Source of the DNA: Virgibacillus ndiopensis
GTDB lineage: Bacteria > Bacillota > Bacilli > Bacillales > Amphibacillaceae
Direction: 5' to 3'
Assembly (NCBI RefSeq): GCF_900187325.1
Contig: NZ_FZMZ01000006.1
Location: forward strand, 806,001 to 870,000
Length of the DNA: 64,000 nt
Position 1 is the stretch's first letter. Every line of letters starts with the position of its first letter. Positions 8,777 to 17,458 of the stretch are shown one piece after another. The translations under genes were made by a program, and so were the position numbers. The notes beneath the pieces are model-generated. The model searched no databases, was not told where the DNA came from, and saw nothing but the letters and a program-made list of their open reading frames with translations.

Positions 8777-9664
8777 TTAATGAATATATTTATTTCCAAC
8801 TAAAATGTTTTCAATTTTCTTCGTTGGTATAACAAATTCAACTGCACCCATATAACCAGGGGCAACTTCATACTCATTAAAAGCGATTACTAATTTATGG
8901 TTTTCATTAATATAAAAATTTTGGTCAGCGTCAATCTGATCAAAGAAATCATCCTCTGGTAATTTTTCTATACCCGCATCGCTAACCCAATATACATTAC
9001 CTGGGTTATTTTCCATTTGTTCTCTCATTTGCTTTTTGATAATTTCACTAATCGTTTCAATATATTGATCACTTTTAAAAAGAATTGGTAATGTCAGCAT
9101 AATTTGCTTTTGTTTATCAATTGTATCGAATTTATTAGTCGTGTAGGCAGATGCCTGTGTTTCCACAACTGTTCTTTTGATTGAAAAGATAAGGTCATCA
9201 TTTGTCATCACTTCATAATTAGTATCTATACGTAAATGACCATCTCCATCTTTTTTCATTTCTTCTATTTCTTTAGTGAACGATTCATACAACTTTTGAT
9301 TTTCATCCAAATATTTCTGATTAAGACTATTTTCAAATTCTTTATTTTCGAAGTTATTTACTTGTGGAATCTTTATATCGGCGTCATAATTGTTCTCATT
9401 CACATGGATCTCCAATACCGTTAATACTTCTATGAAGGAACCAACAACTGGTATTTTAGATAAACTTTTAGCGAATGCAGGGCTCGTATTTATACTCACC
9501 ATAAAAATTACCACTGCCGCAGCTAAACCGATTATCCATTTAGAGTTTGGCCGAAGCGGCTTTTTTTCTTTTTGTTTTATTGCTTTCTGTACCACCTTAT
9601 TTAAATCTTTTGGAATAGGGGTATTTTTATACTCCCTTTTCAACTCTTCTAATTTTTTATCCAC
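8777..9664 (-). CDS. rsiV: Anti-sigma factor RsiV-like
   Basis: A 295-residue membrane protein: a cytoplasmic N-terminal anti-sigma segment (1-40), one transmembrane helix (about 44-60, WIIGLAAAVVIFMV), then an extracytoplasmic domain with the DUF4163/DUF3298 organisation of RsiV. In B. subtilis, RsiV binds lysozyme directly, is cleaved by signal peptidase and RasP, and frees SigV. It sits 34 bases after the sigma gene. Family identity is well supported; lysozyme as the signal is by homology. Confidence 0.85.
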   Translation of the reverse strand: MDKKLEELKREYKNTPIPKDLNKVVQKAIKQKEKKPLRPNSKWIIGLAAAVVIFMVSINTSPAFAKSLSKIPVVGSFIEVLTVLEIHVNENNYDADIKIPQVNNFENKEFENSLNQKYLDENQKLYESFTKEIEEMKKDGDGHLRIDTNYEVMTNDDLIFSIKRTVVETQASAYTTNKFDTIDKQKQIMLTLPILFKSDQYIETISEIIKKQMREQMENNPGNVYWVSDAGIEKLPEDDFFDQIDADQNFYINENHKLVIAFNEYEVAPGYMGAVEFVIPTKKIENILVGNKYIH

Positions 9665-9698
9665 TACATCCAGCCTCCAAAATCATAATAATAATGAT

Positions 9699-10190
9699 TT
9701 AATGCTCCTCATTCATTTCCACACGTAGCAATTCAAGTGCTTTGTATAGTCGTGTTTTTATCGTATTTTTATTTTCATTCAAAACTTCTGCTATTTCATC
9801 TATCTTTAAATCCTCAAAAAACCTTAGTATAATAACACTTTTAAATTTTATTGGCAGTTGCTCTAGGGACCTGCGTAAATCAATATCTTGATAGCTGTCG
9901 TTTTGCCCGGAACGATAATATTCCAATGTGTCCTCATCAACCAATGACATTCTCTTGTTCTTGCGCAAAAAGTCTAAGGATGAATTCACAACAATTCGAT
10001 AGAACCAGCTTTTCACGGATTGATTATCTCTTAGGAGATCCTTTTTCAAAATTGCCTTTTCAATGGATTCTTGGACAATGTCCAGGGCGTCTGCAGCATT
10101 TTTTACATAACTAAATGCCAGTCGATAAAAATTTTCTTGGTTTTCTATGATAAATGCGATAACTTTATCCTCTGATTTGTTTTTCCTCAT
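9699..10190 (-). CDS. sigV: ECF RNA polymerase sigma factor SigV-like
   Basis: A 163-residue ECF sigma factor with region 2 (FYRLAFSYVKNAADALDIVQE..) and region 4 (LEQLPIKFKSVIILRFFEDL..IAEVLNENKNTIKTRLYKAL). It is followed directly by its anti-sigma gene. AAAGGAG lies upstream of the ATG, and an ECF-type promoter at 10243-10271 suggests it drives its own operon. Confidence 0.88.
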   Translation of the reverse strand: MRKNKSEDKVIAFIIENQENFYRLAFSYVKNAADALDIVQESIEKAILKKDLLRDNQSVKSWFYRIVVNSSLDFLRKNKRMSLVDEDTLEYYRSGQNDSYQDIDLRRSLEQLPIKFKSVIILRFFEDLKIDEIAEVLNENKNTIKTRLYKALELLRVEMNEEH

Positions 10191-10242
10191 GAAGAAAGAG
10201 CTCCTTTAAGTTCGATACGTACCTCCCAGGTGTTACAACTAA

Positions 10243-10271
10243 TAGACGCGTTACATAGAAGAAAAGTTGTT
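10243..10271 (-). promoter_or_regulatory. Probable ECF sigma (autoregulatory) promoter
   Basis: On the minus strand AACAAC, 17 bases, then CGTCTA fit the ECF group consensus (-35 with an AAC core, -10 CGTC) upstream of sigV. Confidence 0.5.
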
Positions 10272-10293
10272 TAAGATTAAAAGTTTTTTTGGT

Positions 10294-10361
10294 GGGACAT
10301 GGGGTCAGTCCCCGTGTCCCATTACCCCAACGCCGGGACGGAGGGACTGACCCCATGTCCC
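10294..10361. repeat. Double GGGACA palindromic element
   Basis: Two copies of the motif face each other: GGGACATGGGGTCAGTCCC at the left and its exact reverse complement at the right, with about 30 bases between. The left copy also folds on itself (GGGACATGGGG/CCCCGTGTCCC). It belongs to the same dispersed family as 7099-7133. Confidence 0.75.
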
Positions 10362-10444
10362 AATTTGTCATAAAAAAAGTTACTGTTACATGCCACCTAT
10401 CCCCCCGTACCAATCGATGTTACTTGTGAAAGGAGGGGACAAAC

Positions 10445-10666
10445 ATGGCAGTAGCAGAAATTTTTAAATCAACGTTACAGCTTGTTTTTGACGATGGGAT
10501 TGATCCAACTTCAGGTAAACAAATTTTTAAAACAAAAAGCTTCAACAACGTTAAAACAGAAGCAACAGCTGATCAGCTATATGCAATTGCACAAGCTATG
10601 GCACCATTGCAGGAGCGTTCACTTTACAATATTGAACGTGAAGATAGCTCCGAAATTCAAGGTTAG
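10445..10666 (+). CDS. DUF1659 small protein
   Basis: A 73-residue protein matching DUF1659 (AVAEIFKSTLQLVFDDG..FKTKSFNNVKTEATADQLYAIAQAM). The start follows GAAAGGAGG. Function is unknown. It is paired, as usual in Bacilli, with a DUF2922 gene 31 bases downstream, so the two probably form one transcription unit ending at the 10954 terminator. Confidence 0.85.
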   Translation: MAVAEIFKSTLQLVFDDGIDPTSGKQIFKTKSFNNVKTEATADQLYAIAQAMAPLQERSLYNIEREDSSEIQG

Positions 10667-10697
10667 CTTTTATGAAAATTAGAAGGGAGGACGGACA

Positions 10698-10913
10698 ATG
10701 AAAAAGTTGGAGCTTAAGTTTTTGAATCAAGATGGGAAAACCATCACCTTTTCATTAGAAAAACCTGTTGAACCAGTGGATCCAGCAGCTGTGAAAAGTG
10801 CTATGGAAGAGATCATCACACAAAATGCATTCACATCTTCAGGTGGCGATCTTGTATCAGTCAAGAGTGCTCGTATTGTGGAACGTAATGTGACGGATGT
10901 TGAATTGGTGTAA
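10698..10913 (+). CDS. DUF2922 small protein
   Basis: A 71-residue protein of family DUF2922 (KKLELKFLNQDGKTITFSLEKP..). GAAGGGAGG precedes the start. It is the second gene of the DUF1659/DUF2922 pair; function unknown. Confidence 0.85.
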   Translation: MKKLELKFLNQDGKTITFSLEKPVEPVDPAAVKSAMEEIITQNAFTSSGGDLVSVKSARIVERNVTDVELV

Positions 10914-10953
10914 ATCTTCAACAGGTAATTTGGGGAGTTTGTTCTATATTTAA

Positions 10954-10993
10954 GACAGACCAGTGGCAAAAATGATGCCCTGGTCTGTTTTTA
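10954..10993 (+). terminator. Rho-independent terminator after DUF2922
   Basis: ACAGACCAGTGGCA pairs with TGCCCTGGTCTGT and is followed by TTTTTAATTT. Confidence 0.85.
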
Positions 10994-11006
10994 ATTTATA
11001 CATTGC

Positions 11007-11035
11007 TGGGACAATGAACCTGTCCCCCTGTCCCA
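11007..11035. repeat. GGGACA-type repeat, third copy
   Basis: GGGACAATGAACC...CCCTGTCCC is a shorter, more diverged member of the family at 7099 and 10294. It lies just past the end of xylR. Confidence 0.5.
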
Positions 11036-11036
11036 C

Positions 11037-12221
11037 TCACATCTCAACCTTCAAAAAATTTTCTACTGAAAAGGCTGCTACTCCTAACGCGGTTGAATGT
11101 GTGGATAACTCGGAGAAATTTATTTCTAAATCTTTATGATGAAACTTGAGTACTTGATTGTACATTCGATTGTTTAATGATTCTCTGAGCCATTTTTCGG
11201 AAGTTGCTAATCGATTGCCAATGATTACTTGCTGTGGATTAAAAATATTGATTATGTTATTGATTCCTACTCCTAAGTAATCACCGATTTTGTTGAATAA
11301 AGCTAATGTTTCTGGATCGCCACTAACTGCAAGCTGATTTAGGAATTCTAATGCGTTTTCTTCACTGGATGGTATTTTGACCCCTAATTGTTGGGCATTA
11401 TGAAGTAAAGCTTTTTCTGATGCATATAATTCCCAGCACCCTTCATTCCCACACCGGCATTTTGGCCCGTTTACCTCAATTGTCATGTGACCTAATTCCC
11501 CTGAAAAACCGTTGTTACCTTTATAAAGTTTTCCGTTAAGAATTAAGCCGACACCTATTCCAATTCCCGCACTGACATAAATGATATTATCTAAGTCTTT
11601 ACCTACACCGAATTTTTTTTCACCGTAGGCCCCAGCATTTGCCTCATTTTCAATGATGATGGGGAGTTCATATTTTTCTTCTAATATATTCTGTAGGTTA
11701 ATATTTCTCCAGCCTAGATTAGGTGCTACCAGTATTTCTCCGTCAATGCTAACGGTTCCTGGCACACCTATGCCTATGCCTACTATACCATAGGCGCTTT
11801 TGGGTGCGGATGTGACTAGATAGTCGATATTATCAAATAATTTATTTTTAATTTCCTCATATGATAATTGACTGAATGTCACCTTTTTTTCATTGCATAT
11901 ATTCCCTTGAAGATCGGTTAACACGCCTAGTAAGTAGTTAACACCTAAATCGATGCCAATTGAATAGCCTGCTTGTTGATTAAATAGCAGCATAACAGGT
12001 CTTCTTCCACCGCTAGATTCTCCTGGTCCAGATTCATAGATTAGTTCTTCCTCAAGTAATTCACTAACTAAAGAAGAGACAGTTCCTTTGTTTAATCCAG
12101 TATGGTTAGCGATATCTGCACGTGATATAGGGGATTGTTCTTTGATTGTTTCAAGAACAAGTGACTTGTTTCCTTTTTTGACGACGAATTGGTTCCACGT
12201 TTGGTTCATAGCTATCTCCAT
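11037..12221 (-). CDS. xylR: Xylose-responsive ROK-family repressor XylR
   Basis: A 394-residue ROK repressor: an N-terminal winged helix (ISRADIANHTGLNKGTVSSLV, about 30-55), a sugar-kinase-like core with GIGIGVPGTV, and the ROK zinc motif CRCGNEGCWE (about 265). It is divergent from the xylan-oligosaccharide binding protein gene and shares the operator region 12270-12294. D-xylose is expected to release it from DNA, as in other Bacilli. An internal ATG at 12209 with GGAGA upstream is an equally good start (390 residues). Confidence 0.9.
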   Translation of the reverse strand: MEIAMNQTWNQFVVKKGNKSLVLETIKEQSPISRADIANHTGLNKGTVSSLVSELLEEELIYESGPGESSGGRRPVMLLFNQQAGYSIGIDLGVNYLLGVLTDLQGNICNEKKVTFSQLSYEEIKNKLFDNIDYLVTSAPKSAYGIVGIGIGVPGTVSIDGEILVAPNLGWRNINLQNILEEKYELPIIIENEANAGAYGEKKFGVGKDLDNIIYVSAGIGIGVGLILNGKLYKGNNGFSGELGHMTIEVNGPKCRCGNEGCWELYASEKALLHNAQQLGVKIPSSEENALEFLNQLAVSGDPETLALFNKIGDYLGVGINNIINIFNPQQVIIGNRLATSEKWLRESLNNRMYNQVLKFHHKDLEINFSELSTHSTALGVAAFSVENFLKVEM

Positions 12222-12269
12222 TTCTTTCCCTTTTTCTTTATTATAGCAAAGAATTAAAGTTGAATAAAC

Positions 12270-12311
12270 TTAGTTTACCCAGTAGACAAACAAAGTTATG
12301 TTTGCTATTAT
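12270..12311 (+). promoter_or_regulatory. xyl promoter 1 with XylR operator
   Basis: Operator TTAGTTT-N11-AAACAAA (12270-12294) is an imperfect dyad of the XylR type. The -35 box TAGACA (12283-12288) lies inside it; 17 bases on is the -10 TATTAT (12306-12311). It drives the binding protein gene. The same layout recurs at 13876, 18163 and 23308. Confidence 0.8.
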
Positions 12312-12347
12312 TGATATGTAATTTAAAACTAAGGGGGTTTTTAGTTA

Positions 12348-13655
12348 ATGAGAAATAAGAAAGCGATTACATTATTGGTTGCTGCGATTGCTTTACTTCT
12401 ATTTGTAGCCGGTTGTTCAGGCTCAGATGGGGATGGTTCGGAATCAAGTTCTGGTGACACTAAAACAATCAAGTTTATGCACCTGTGGCCGGAAGGTAGT
12501 TCAAAGGACCATTACGAAATTGTAAACGAAATCATTGCTGGTTTTGAAGAAGACAATCCAGATGTGAAAGTTGATCTTGAAGTATTAAGTAATGAACAAT
12601 ACAAGGATAAATTAAAAGTATTGTCATCTTCTGGTAAACTTCCCGATGTAGGTATGACATGGCCAGCAGGATTTTTAGAGCCATATGTTGATGGAAATAT
12701 GTTCGCACCGTTAGATGATGTTTTAGACGGTGGGTTAAAAGATCAATTTGTTTCTGGTACAACAGAGGCTTACCAAGTGGATGGTAAAACATATGGTTTG
12801 CCGCTTGAGCTTAATATTGCAACCGTTTTCTATAATAAAAAAATCTTTGAAGAAAATAACTTAGAGGCACCGAAAACATACGAAGAACTTAAGAATGCAA
12901 TTTCTACATTAAAAGATAATGGAGTTGCTCCAATTGCTTTAGGAAATAAAGATCGCTGGACAGGTTCTTTATGGTATATGTATCTTGCTGACCGAATTGG
13001 TGGTTCAGATGTATTAACAAGTGCAATTGATCGATCAGGTTCTTTTGAAGATCCGGCACTTACAGAAGCTGCTGGAAAAGTGCAAGAACTAGTAGATATG
13101 GAAGCATTTATTAAAGGGTTCAATGGTCTTGCTGATCAAGAAGCTAAAAGTATGTTTATGAATGGGCAAGCTGCTATGTATCTAATTGCTACTTGGGATT
13201 TACCAAACTACACAACAAACGAAGATGTACCTCAAGAATTTAGAGATTCTGTAGGGTACTTTAATTTCCCAACAGTTGAAGGTAAAGGGGATATGACTAG
13301 TTTTGTAGGTGGTCCTGGTGTTGGACTATTCGTTTCTGAGGATTCTGAAGTAAAAGAAGAAGCAAAAGCATTTGTTAAGTATTTTGCTGAACAATGGGGA
13401 GAAAAGTCTGTTACACAAGCAGGAGTTATTCCTGCAACGAAAGTAAATAGTGAAGAAGTCGATCTTCCTGATTTGTATCTAGATGTGTTAAACGATTTAA
13501 ATTCTGCAAGTAATATTACATTATTTGCTGATGTTCAAATGAGCCCTGATGTTGCACAGGTGCATTTAGATCAAATCCAAGCATTGTTTGGAGGAGAAGT
13601 TACACCGGAGGAATTCACGAAGAAACATGAAGAAGCTCTTGCAAGTGAGGAATAG
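12348..13655 (+). CDS. ABC sugar-binding lipoprotein (xylo-oligosaccharide)
   Basis: A 435-residue family-1 solute-binding protein with a signal peptide and lipobox VAGC at about 20-23, then the mature fold (TIKFMHLWPEG.., FYNKKIFEENNLEAPKTYEEL). It captures a sugar outside the membrane for the two permeases encoded downstream. XylR control and the neighbouring beta-xylosidase point to xylobiose or longer xylosides. It is unusual in ending at its own terminator, with the permeases on a separate copy of the promoter. Confidence 0.85.
   Translation: MRNKKAITLLVAAIALLLFVAGCSGSDGDGSESSSGDTKTIKFMHLWPEGSSKDHYEIVNEIIAGFEEDNPDVKVDLEVLSNEQYKDKLKVLSSSGKLPDVGMTWPAGFLEPYVDGNMFAPLDDVLDGGLKDQFVSGTTEAYQVDGKTYGLPLELNIATVFYNKKIFEENNLEAPKTYEELKNAISTLKDNGVAPIALGNKDRWTGSLWYMYLADRIGGSDVLTSAIDRSGSFEDPALTEAAGKVQELVDMEAFIKGFNGLADQEAKSMFMNGQAAMYLIATWDLPNYTTNEDVPQEFRDSVGYFNFPTVEGKGDMTSFVGGPGVGLFVSEDSEVKEEAKAFVKYFAEQWGEKSVTQAGVIPATKVNSEEVDLPDLYLDVLNDLNSASNITLFADVQMSPDVAQVHLDQIQALFGGEVTPEEFTKKHEEALASEE
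12358..12371 (+). promoter_or_regulatory. cre-like CcpA site inside the start of the binding protein gene
   Basis: AGAAAGCGATTACA matches the cre consensus at 13 of 14 positions (first base differs). It overlaps codons 4-8 of the gene, a roadblock position typical of catabolite repression. Confidence 0.6.
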
Positions 13656-13828
13656 GATTTTTCTTTAAGGTTCTTTTCGCATAGTTTGTTGCTTTTTACA
13701 GAAACTGGGACGTAAATTTATGCTTGGAATAAAAAATTGCCACAGCACTTACGTCGCTGTTTACGTCAATTAATAAATAAGATGCACCATTTCTAGAAAA
13801 CAACCTTCTTTAAAAATCGTAAAAATTA

Positions 13829-13863
13829 AAAGAACACTTCAGTCAGATGAGGTGTTCTTTTTT
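13829..13863 (+). terminator. Terminator after the binding protein gene
   Basis: AAGAACACTTCA pairs with TGAGGTGTTCTT and is followed by TTTTTT. The rest of the gap from 13656 to here holds nothing I recognise. Confidence 0.85.
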
Positions 13864-13875
13864 CGACACTAAAAC

Positions 13876-13917
13876 TTAGTTTATCCAGTAGACAAACAAG
13901 GGTTAGTTTGGTATTCT
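13876..13917 (+). promoter_or_regulatory. xyl promoter 2 with XylR operator
   Basis: TTAGTTT-N11-AAACAAG at 13876-13900, -35 TAGACA at 13889, 17-base spacer, -10 TATTCT at 13912. It drives the permease-permease-xylosidase genes, about 165 bases upstream of the first one. Confidence 0.75.
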
Positions 13918-13956
13918 AAAACAAATAGAAAAGATATTTGAAAATTTTTAACTGAA

Positions 13957-13992
13957 AGGAGTTTTTGTTTGAAAAAATAGTAAGCGATTACA
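13957..13992 (+). promoter_or_regulatory. Vestigial gene start with cre site
   Basis: GAAAGGAG is followed by TTG AAA AAA TAG, a 3-codon open frame, and then AGTAAGCGATTACA (13979-13992), a cre box with 13 of 14 matches. Order and spacing copy the start of the binding protein gene at 12330-12371 (ribosome site, start, AGAAAGCGATTACA). It looks like a remnant of a duplicated binding-protein gene that kept its cre site. Confidence 0.5.
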
Positions 13993-14080
13993 ATGGGAAT
14001 TTAATTGTTTTAATATAAACGTATCTTTAAGCGTAAAGATCACGTTTTTCGATTTCATAGAATGATAGGGGGTTGAAGCT

Positions 14081-14959
14081 ATGAATAAAGTTATGTCTAA
14101 TAAGTTAGTTATCGCTTTATATGTCTTACCTGCACTTCTATTAGTGGGCGTGCTCATATTCATTCCATTAATCCTAAGTGGATATTATGGCTTAATGGAG
14201 TGGGATGGTATTGGGACCATGAAATTCATTGGCTTAGAGAATTATAGTAATGCAATAAAGGACCTTAAATTCTGGGATAGTGCATGGCATTCCTTGTTAC
14301 TAGCAATATTTTCAACACTTAGTTTAGTAATCTATTTAGCTGTATCACTTATCCTTGCTTCCAAAATAAAAGGGGCGGATCTGTTACGGAAAATTTATTT
14401 AATTCCAATGCTTTTATCGTCAGTTGCGATTGCACAACTTTGGATAAAAGTATTCAATCCAACGAACGGAATGTTAAACAATATTCTAATGGCAATTGGA
14501 GTCGACAGTCCTCCTGCATGGCTGGCTGAGCCGAAGTTTGTACTATTTGCCATCTTCGTTCCGATATTGTGGCAGTATGCAGGTTTTTATATTTTGATTT
14601 ATTATGCAGCGTTGAAAAATATTCCGGAGTCGTTAGTGGAGGCTGCGAAGATTGATGGGGCATCTGCCTTACAAATCGCGTATAAAATTAAAATACCGTT
14701 AATAATGGGCGTCATTAAAGTAACCATTGTACTTGCTATTGTTGGTTCTTTGAAATATTTCGATTTGATTTATGTAATGACTGGCGGCGGACCAAACGGA
14801 GCTAGTGAAGTAATGGCATCGTATATGTATAAGCTAGCATTTGCAAGTAATGATTTTGGCTATGGAAGCGCGATAGGTTTCTTGTTATTAATTATTACGT
14901 TAATTGTTACCGTTATCATCCGAAAATTGACGGCAACTAAAGAGGAATTACAGTATTAG
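14081..14959 (+). CDS. ABC sugar permease, MalF-type
   Basis: A 292-residue permease with about six membrane helices and the ABC-coupling EAA loop ESLVEAAKIDGASALQIAYKIKIP. It pairs with the next gene to form the transmembrane channel. Start ATG after GGGGGTTGAAGCT. No ATPase gene is present, so a shared MsmX-like ATPase encoded elsewhere is expected (inference from B. subtilis). Confidence 0.88.
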   Translation: MNKVMSNKLVIALYVLPALLLVGVLIFIPLILSGYYGLMEWDGIGTMKFIGLENYSNAIKDLKFWDSAWHSLLLAIFSTLSLVIYLAVSLILASKIKGADLLRKIYLIPMLLSSVAIAQLWIKVFNPTNGMLNNILMAIGVDSPPAWLAEPKFVLFAIFVPILWQYAGFYILIYYAALKNIPESLVEAAKIDGASALQIAYKIKIPLIMGVIKVTIVLAIVGSLKYFDLIYVMTGGGPNGASEVMASYMYKLAFASNDFGYGSAIGFLLLIITLIVTVIIRKLTATKEELQY

Positions 14960-14974
14960 AAAGGAGTAGATAGA

Positions 14975-15796
14975 ATGGGGCGAATAGGATATGTGTTTCT
15001 TTACTTATGTCTTGGAGTCATTGCCATATTTCAGATTTTCCCAATCGTTTGGCTCTTCCTATTTTCGTTAAAAGATAACAGTGAAATCTTTTCCGGATCG
15101 CCGTTTGCTTTACCAACAGAATTCAGGTGGGAAAATTATCAAAAGGTCTGGGAAGGCGGAATAGGGGTTTATTTTTTCAATAGTGTTTGGATTACAGGAC
15201 TTGCGATTATATTAACAGTCTTATTAGCAAGTATGGCTACATTTGCGATTACGCGAATGAATTGGAAGTTTAATAAATTCGTTTTAGGTTTATTCATGGT
15301 CGGTCTGATGATTCCAATTCACTCAGCTTTAATACCGCTATTCAACATGTTCTTAAATGTAAACTTAATCGATAATCCATTGTCCATTGTTATAACGTAT
15401 ACGGCTTATAACTTGCCGATTACGATGATGATTTTACTTGGTTTTTATTACACATTACCACGTGAAATTGAGGAAGCAGCCATCATTGATGGATGCTCGA
15501 TCAACCGTTTATTTTTCCGAATTATTCTACCGATGACTGCACCGGTAATGTCTACTACAGTCATTATTAACATGATATATAACTGGAATGAATTCGTATT
15601 TGTTAATACATTTATTAGTTCAGATGAGTATAAAACATTGACAGTAGGAATTCAAAATTTCATTGGACAGTACATGACCGATTGGGGAGCGATTGGTGCA
15701 ACACTTATTATTAGTATAGTGCCGATACTGCTTGCGTTTATCTTCTTCAGTAACAAGGTTGTTGAAGGTATTTCATCAAGTGCTGTGAAAGGATAG
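14975..15796 (+). CDS. ABC sugar permease, MalG-type
   Basis: A 273-residue partner permease with six membrane helices and the EAA motif REIEEAAIIDGCSINRLFFRIILP. It starts 16 bases after the first permease with AAAGGAG upstream, clearly in the same operon. Confidence 0.88.
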   Translation: MGRIGYVFLYLCLGVIAIFQIFPIVWLFLFSLKDNSEIFSGSPFALPTEFRWENYQKVWEGGIGVYFFNSVWITGLAIILTVLLASMATFAITRMNWKFNKFVLGLFMVGLMIPIHSALIPLFNMFLNVNLIDNPLSIVITYTAYNLPITMMILLGFYYTLPREIEEAAIIDGCSINRLFFRIILPMTAPVMSTTVIINMIYNWNEFVFVNTFISSDEYKTLTVGIQNFIGQYMTDWGAIGATLIISIVPILLAFIFFSNKVVEGISSSAVKG

Positions 15797-15811
15797 AAAG
15801 GTGGATAAAAA

Positions 15812-17419
15812 ATGACAATGATTCAAAATCCGATTTTAACAGGTTTTAATCCAGATCCAAGTATTTGCCGGGCGGGAGAAGATTATTATATTGCTGTTTC
15901 TACGTTTGAATGGTTTCCGGGAGTAGGCATTTATCATTCAAAGGATTTAAAAAACTGGCGATTAGTTTCACGTCCACTCAATCGACTAAGTCAATTAAAT
16001 ATGATTGGGAATCCAGATTCTGGTGGGATTTGGGCACCGGCATTATCCTATAGTGACGGAAAGTTCTGGCTCATTTATACCGATGTAAAAGTTACAGAAG
16101 GTCAGTGGAAGGATAGCCATAATTACCTTGTTACGTGTGACACGATTGATGGCGAATGGTCTGAGCCCGTATATTTAAATAGTTCAGGCTTTGATCCGTC
16201 ATTATTCCATGATAATGATGGGAAAAAATATTTGGTGAATATGCTATGGGATCATCGTGTAGGCAACCATAATTTTTATGGCATTGTTCTTCAGGAATAT
16301 AGCGCAAGTGAGCAGAAACTTGTTGGAAAGTCGGAAGTGATTTTTAAAGGTACGGATGTAAAACTAACAGAAGCACCACATGTATATAAGATGAATGGCT
16401 ACTACTATCTTTTAACAGCAGAAGGTGGTACCAAATATGATCACCAGGCTACAATTGCCCGCTCAAAAGACTTAAGGGGACCATACGAAGTATACCCTGA
16501 AAATCCGTTGATCACGTCCATGCCTTATCCAAGAAATCCATTACAAAAGGCTGGACACGCATCAATCGTTCAGACACATACGGATGAGTGGTTTTTAGTT
16601 CATTTAACAGGTCGGCCATTGCCTAGGGACGGGCAACCGTTGTTGGATCCGCGGGGGTATTGTCCACTTGGAAGAGAAACGGCAATTCAACGATTGGAAT
16701 GGAAAAATGACTGGCCATATGTTGTTGGCGGTAACCAGCCATCAGTTGAAGTTGAAGGGCCAGCTATTGAAGAAGTTAATTGGGAAAAGGGTTATGATGA
16801 GAAGGACGACTTTAATACGAATACATTGAATCCACATTTTCAAACATTACGAATTCCATTGGGTGAGGATATTGTTTCACTAACAGATTACCCTGGCCAT
16901 TTACGATTATATGGAAAAGAATCACTAACATCAAAATTTACGCAAAGCTTTGTAGCGAGACGCTGGCAGCATTTTAATTTTACTGCCGAGACAAAGGTAG
17001 CGTTCAACCCTGAAACTTTCCAGCAATCTGCAGGACTAGTGAACTATTATAATACACAGAACTGGACATCATTACAGATCTCCTGGCATGAAGAAAAGGG
17101 GAGGATCCTGGAACTCCTAACGTGTGATAACTTTTCGTTTGACCAACCACTAGTGGGTGAGGAAATTGTTATACCGGATCATGTGGAATATGTTTATCTC
17201 CGTGTCAATGTGAAAACAACCATTTACGAGTATTCGTATTCGTTTAATGGTGACAATTGGACGGTAATACCTGTGAAATTTGATTCCTATAAGCTGTCTG
17301 ATGATTACATTCAAGGTGGTGGCTTTTTTACAGGAGCTTTTGTCGGTATGCAGTGTCAGGATACTTCGGGTCAAGGTAAACATGCTGATTTTGATTACTT
17401 CTTATATCAAGAAGACTAA
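15812..17419 (+). CDS. xynB: GH43 beta-xylosidase
   Basis: A 535-residue intracellular glycoside hydrolase, no signal peptide. The five-bladed propeller has the catalytic base Asp in [10 protein letters not shown] (near residue 15), the pKa-modulating Asp in SGFDPSLF (about 130) and the acid Glu in LTEAPHVYK (about 190). A C-terminal beta-sandwich (GH43 C2, from about 330) completes the usual beta-xylosidase length. It cleaves imported xylo-oligosaccharides to D-xylose for XylA. It starts 16 bases after the permease gene with AAAGGTGG upstream. Confidence 0.92.
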   Translation: MTMIQNPILTGFNPDPSICRAGEDYYIAVSTFEWFPGVGIYHSKDLKNWRLVSRPLNRLSQLNMIGNPDSGGIWAPALSYSDGKFWLIYTDVKVTEGQWKDSHNYLVTCDTIDGEWSEPVYLNSSGFDPSLFHDNDGKKYLVNMLWDHRVGNHNFYGIVLQEYSASEQKLVGKSEVIFKGTDVKLTEAPHVYKMNGYYYLLTAEGGTKYDHQATIARSKDLRGPYEVYPENPLITSMPYPRNPLQKAGHASIVQTHTDEWFLVHLTGRPLPRDGQPLLDPRGYCPLGRETAIQRLEWKNDWPYVVGGNQPSVEVEGPAIEEVNWEKGYDEKDDFNTNTLNPHFQTLRIPLGEDIVSLTDYPGHLRLYGKESLTSKFTQSFVARRWQHFNFTAETKVAFNPETFQQSAGLVNYYNTQNWTSLQISWHEEKGRILELLTCDNFSFDQPLVGEEIVIPDHVEYVYLRVNVKTTIYEYSYSFNGDNWTVIPVKFDSYKLSDDYIQGGGFFTGAFVGMQCQDTSGQGKHADFDYFLYQED

Positions 17420-17425
17420 AAATAA

Positions 17426-17456
17426 ACACCTCATTCTTACCAAAAAGAATGGGGTG
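17426..17456. terminator. Bidirectional terminator between xynB and the YesL-like gene
   Basis: CACCTCATTCTT pairs with AAGAATGGGGTG (12 bp with one G-U). Read on the minus strand it is followed by TTTATTTTT; it separates two convergent genes. Confidence 0.7.
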
Positions 17457-17458
17457 AG

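Noticed and set aside
10165-10413. 82-codon minus-strand frame upstream of sigV
   Set aside because: It runs through the GGGACA palindromes and the ECF promoter and has no ribosome binding site.
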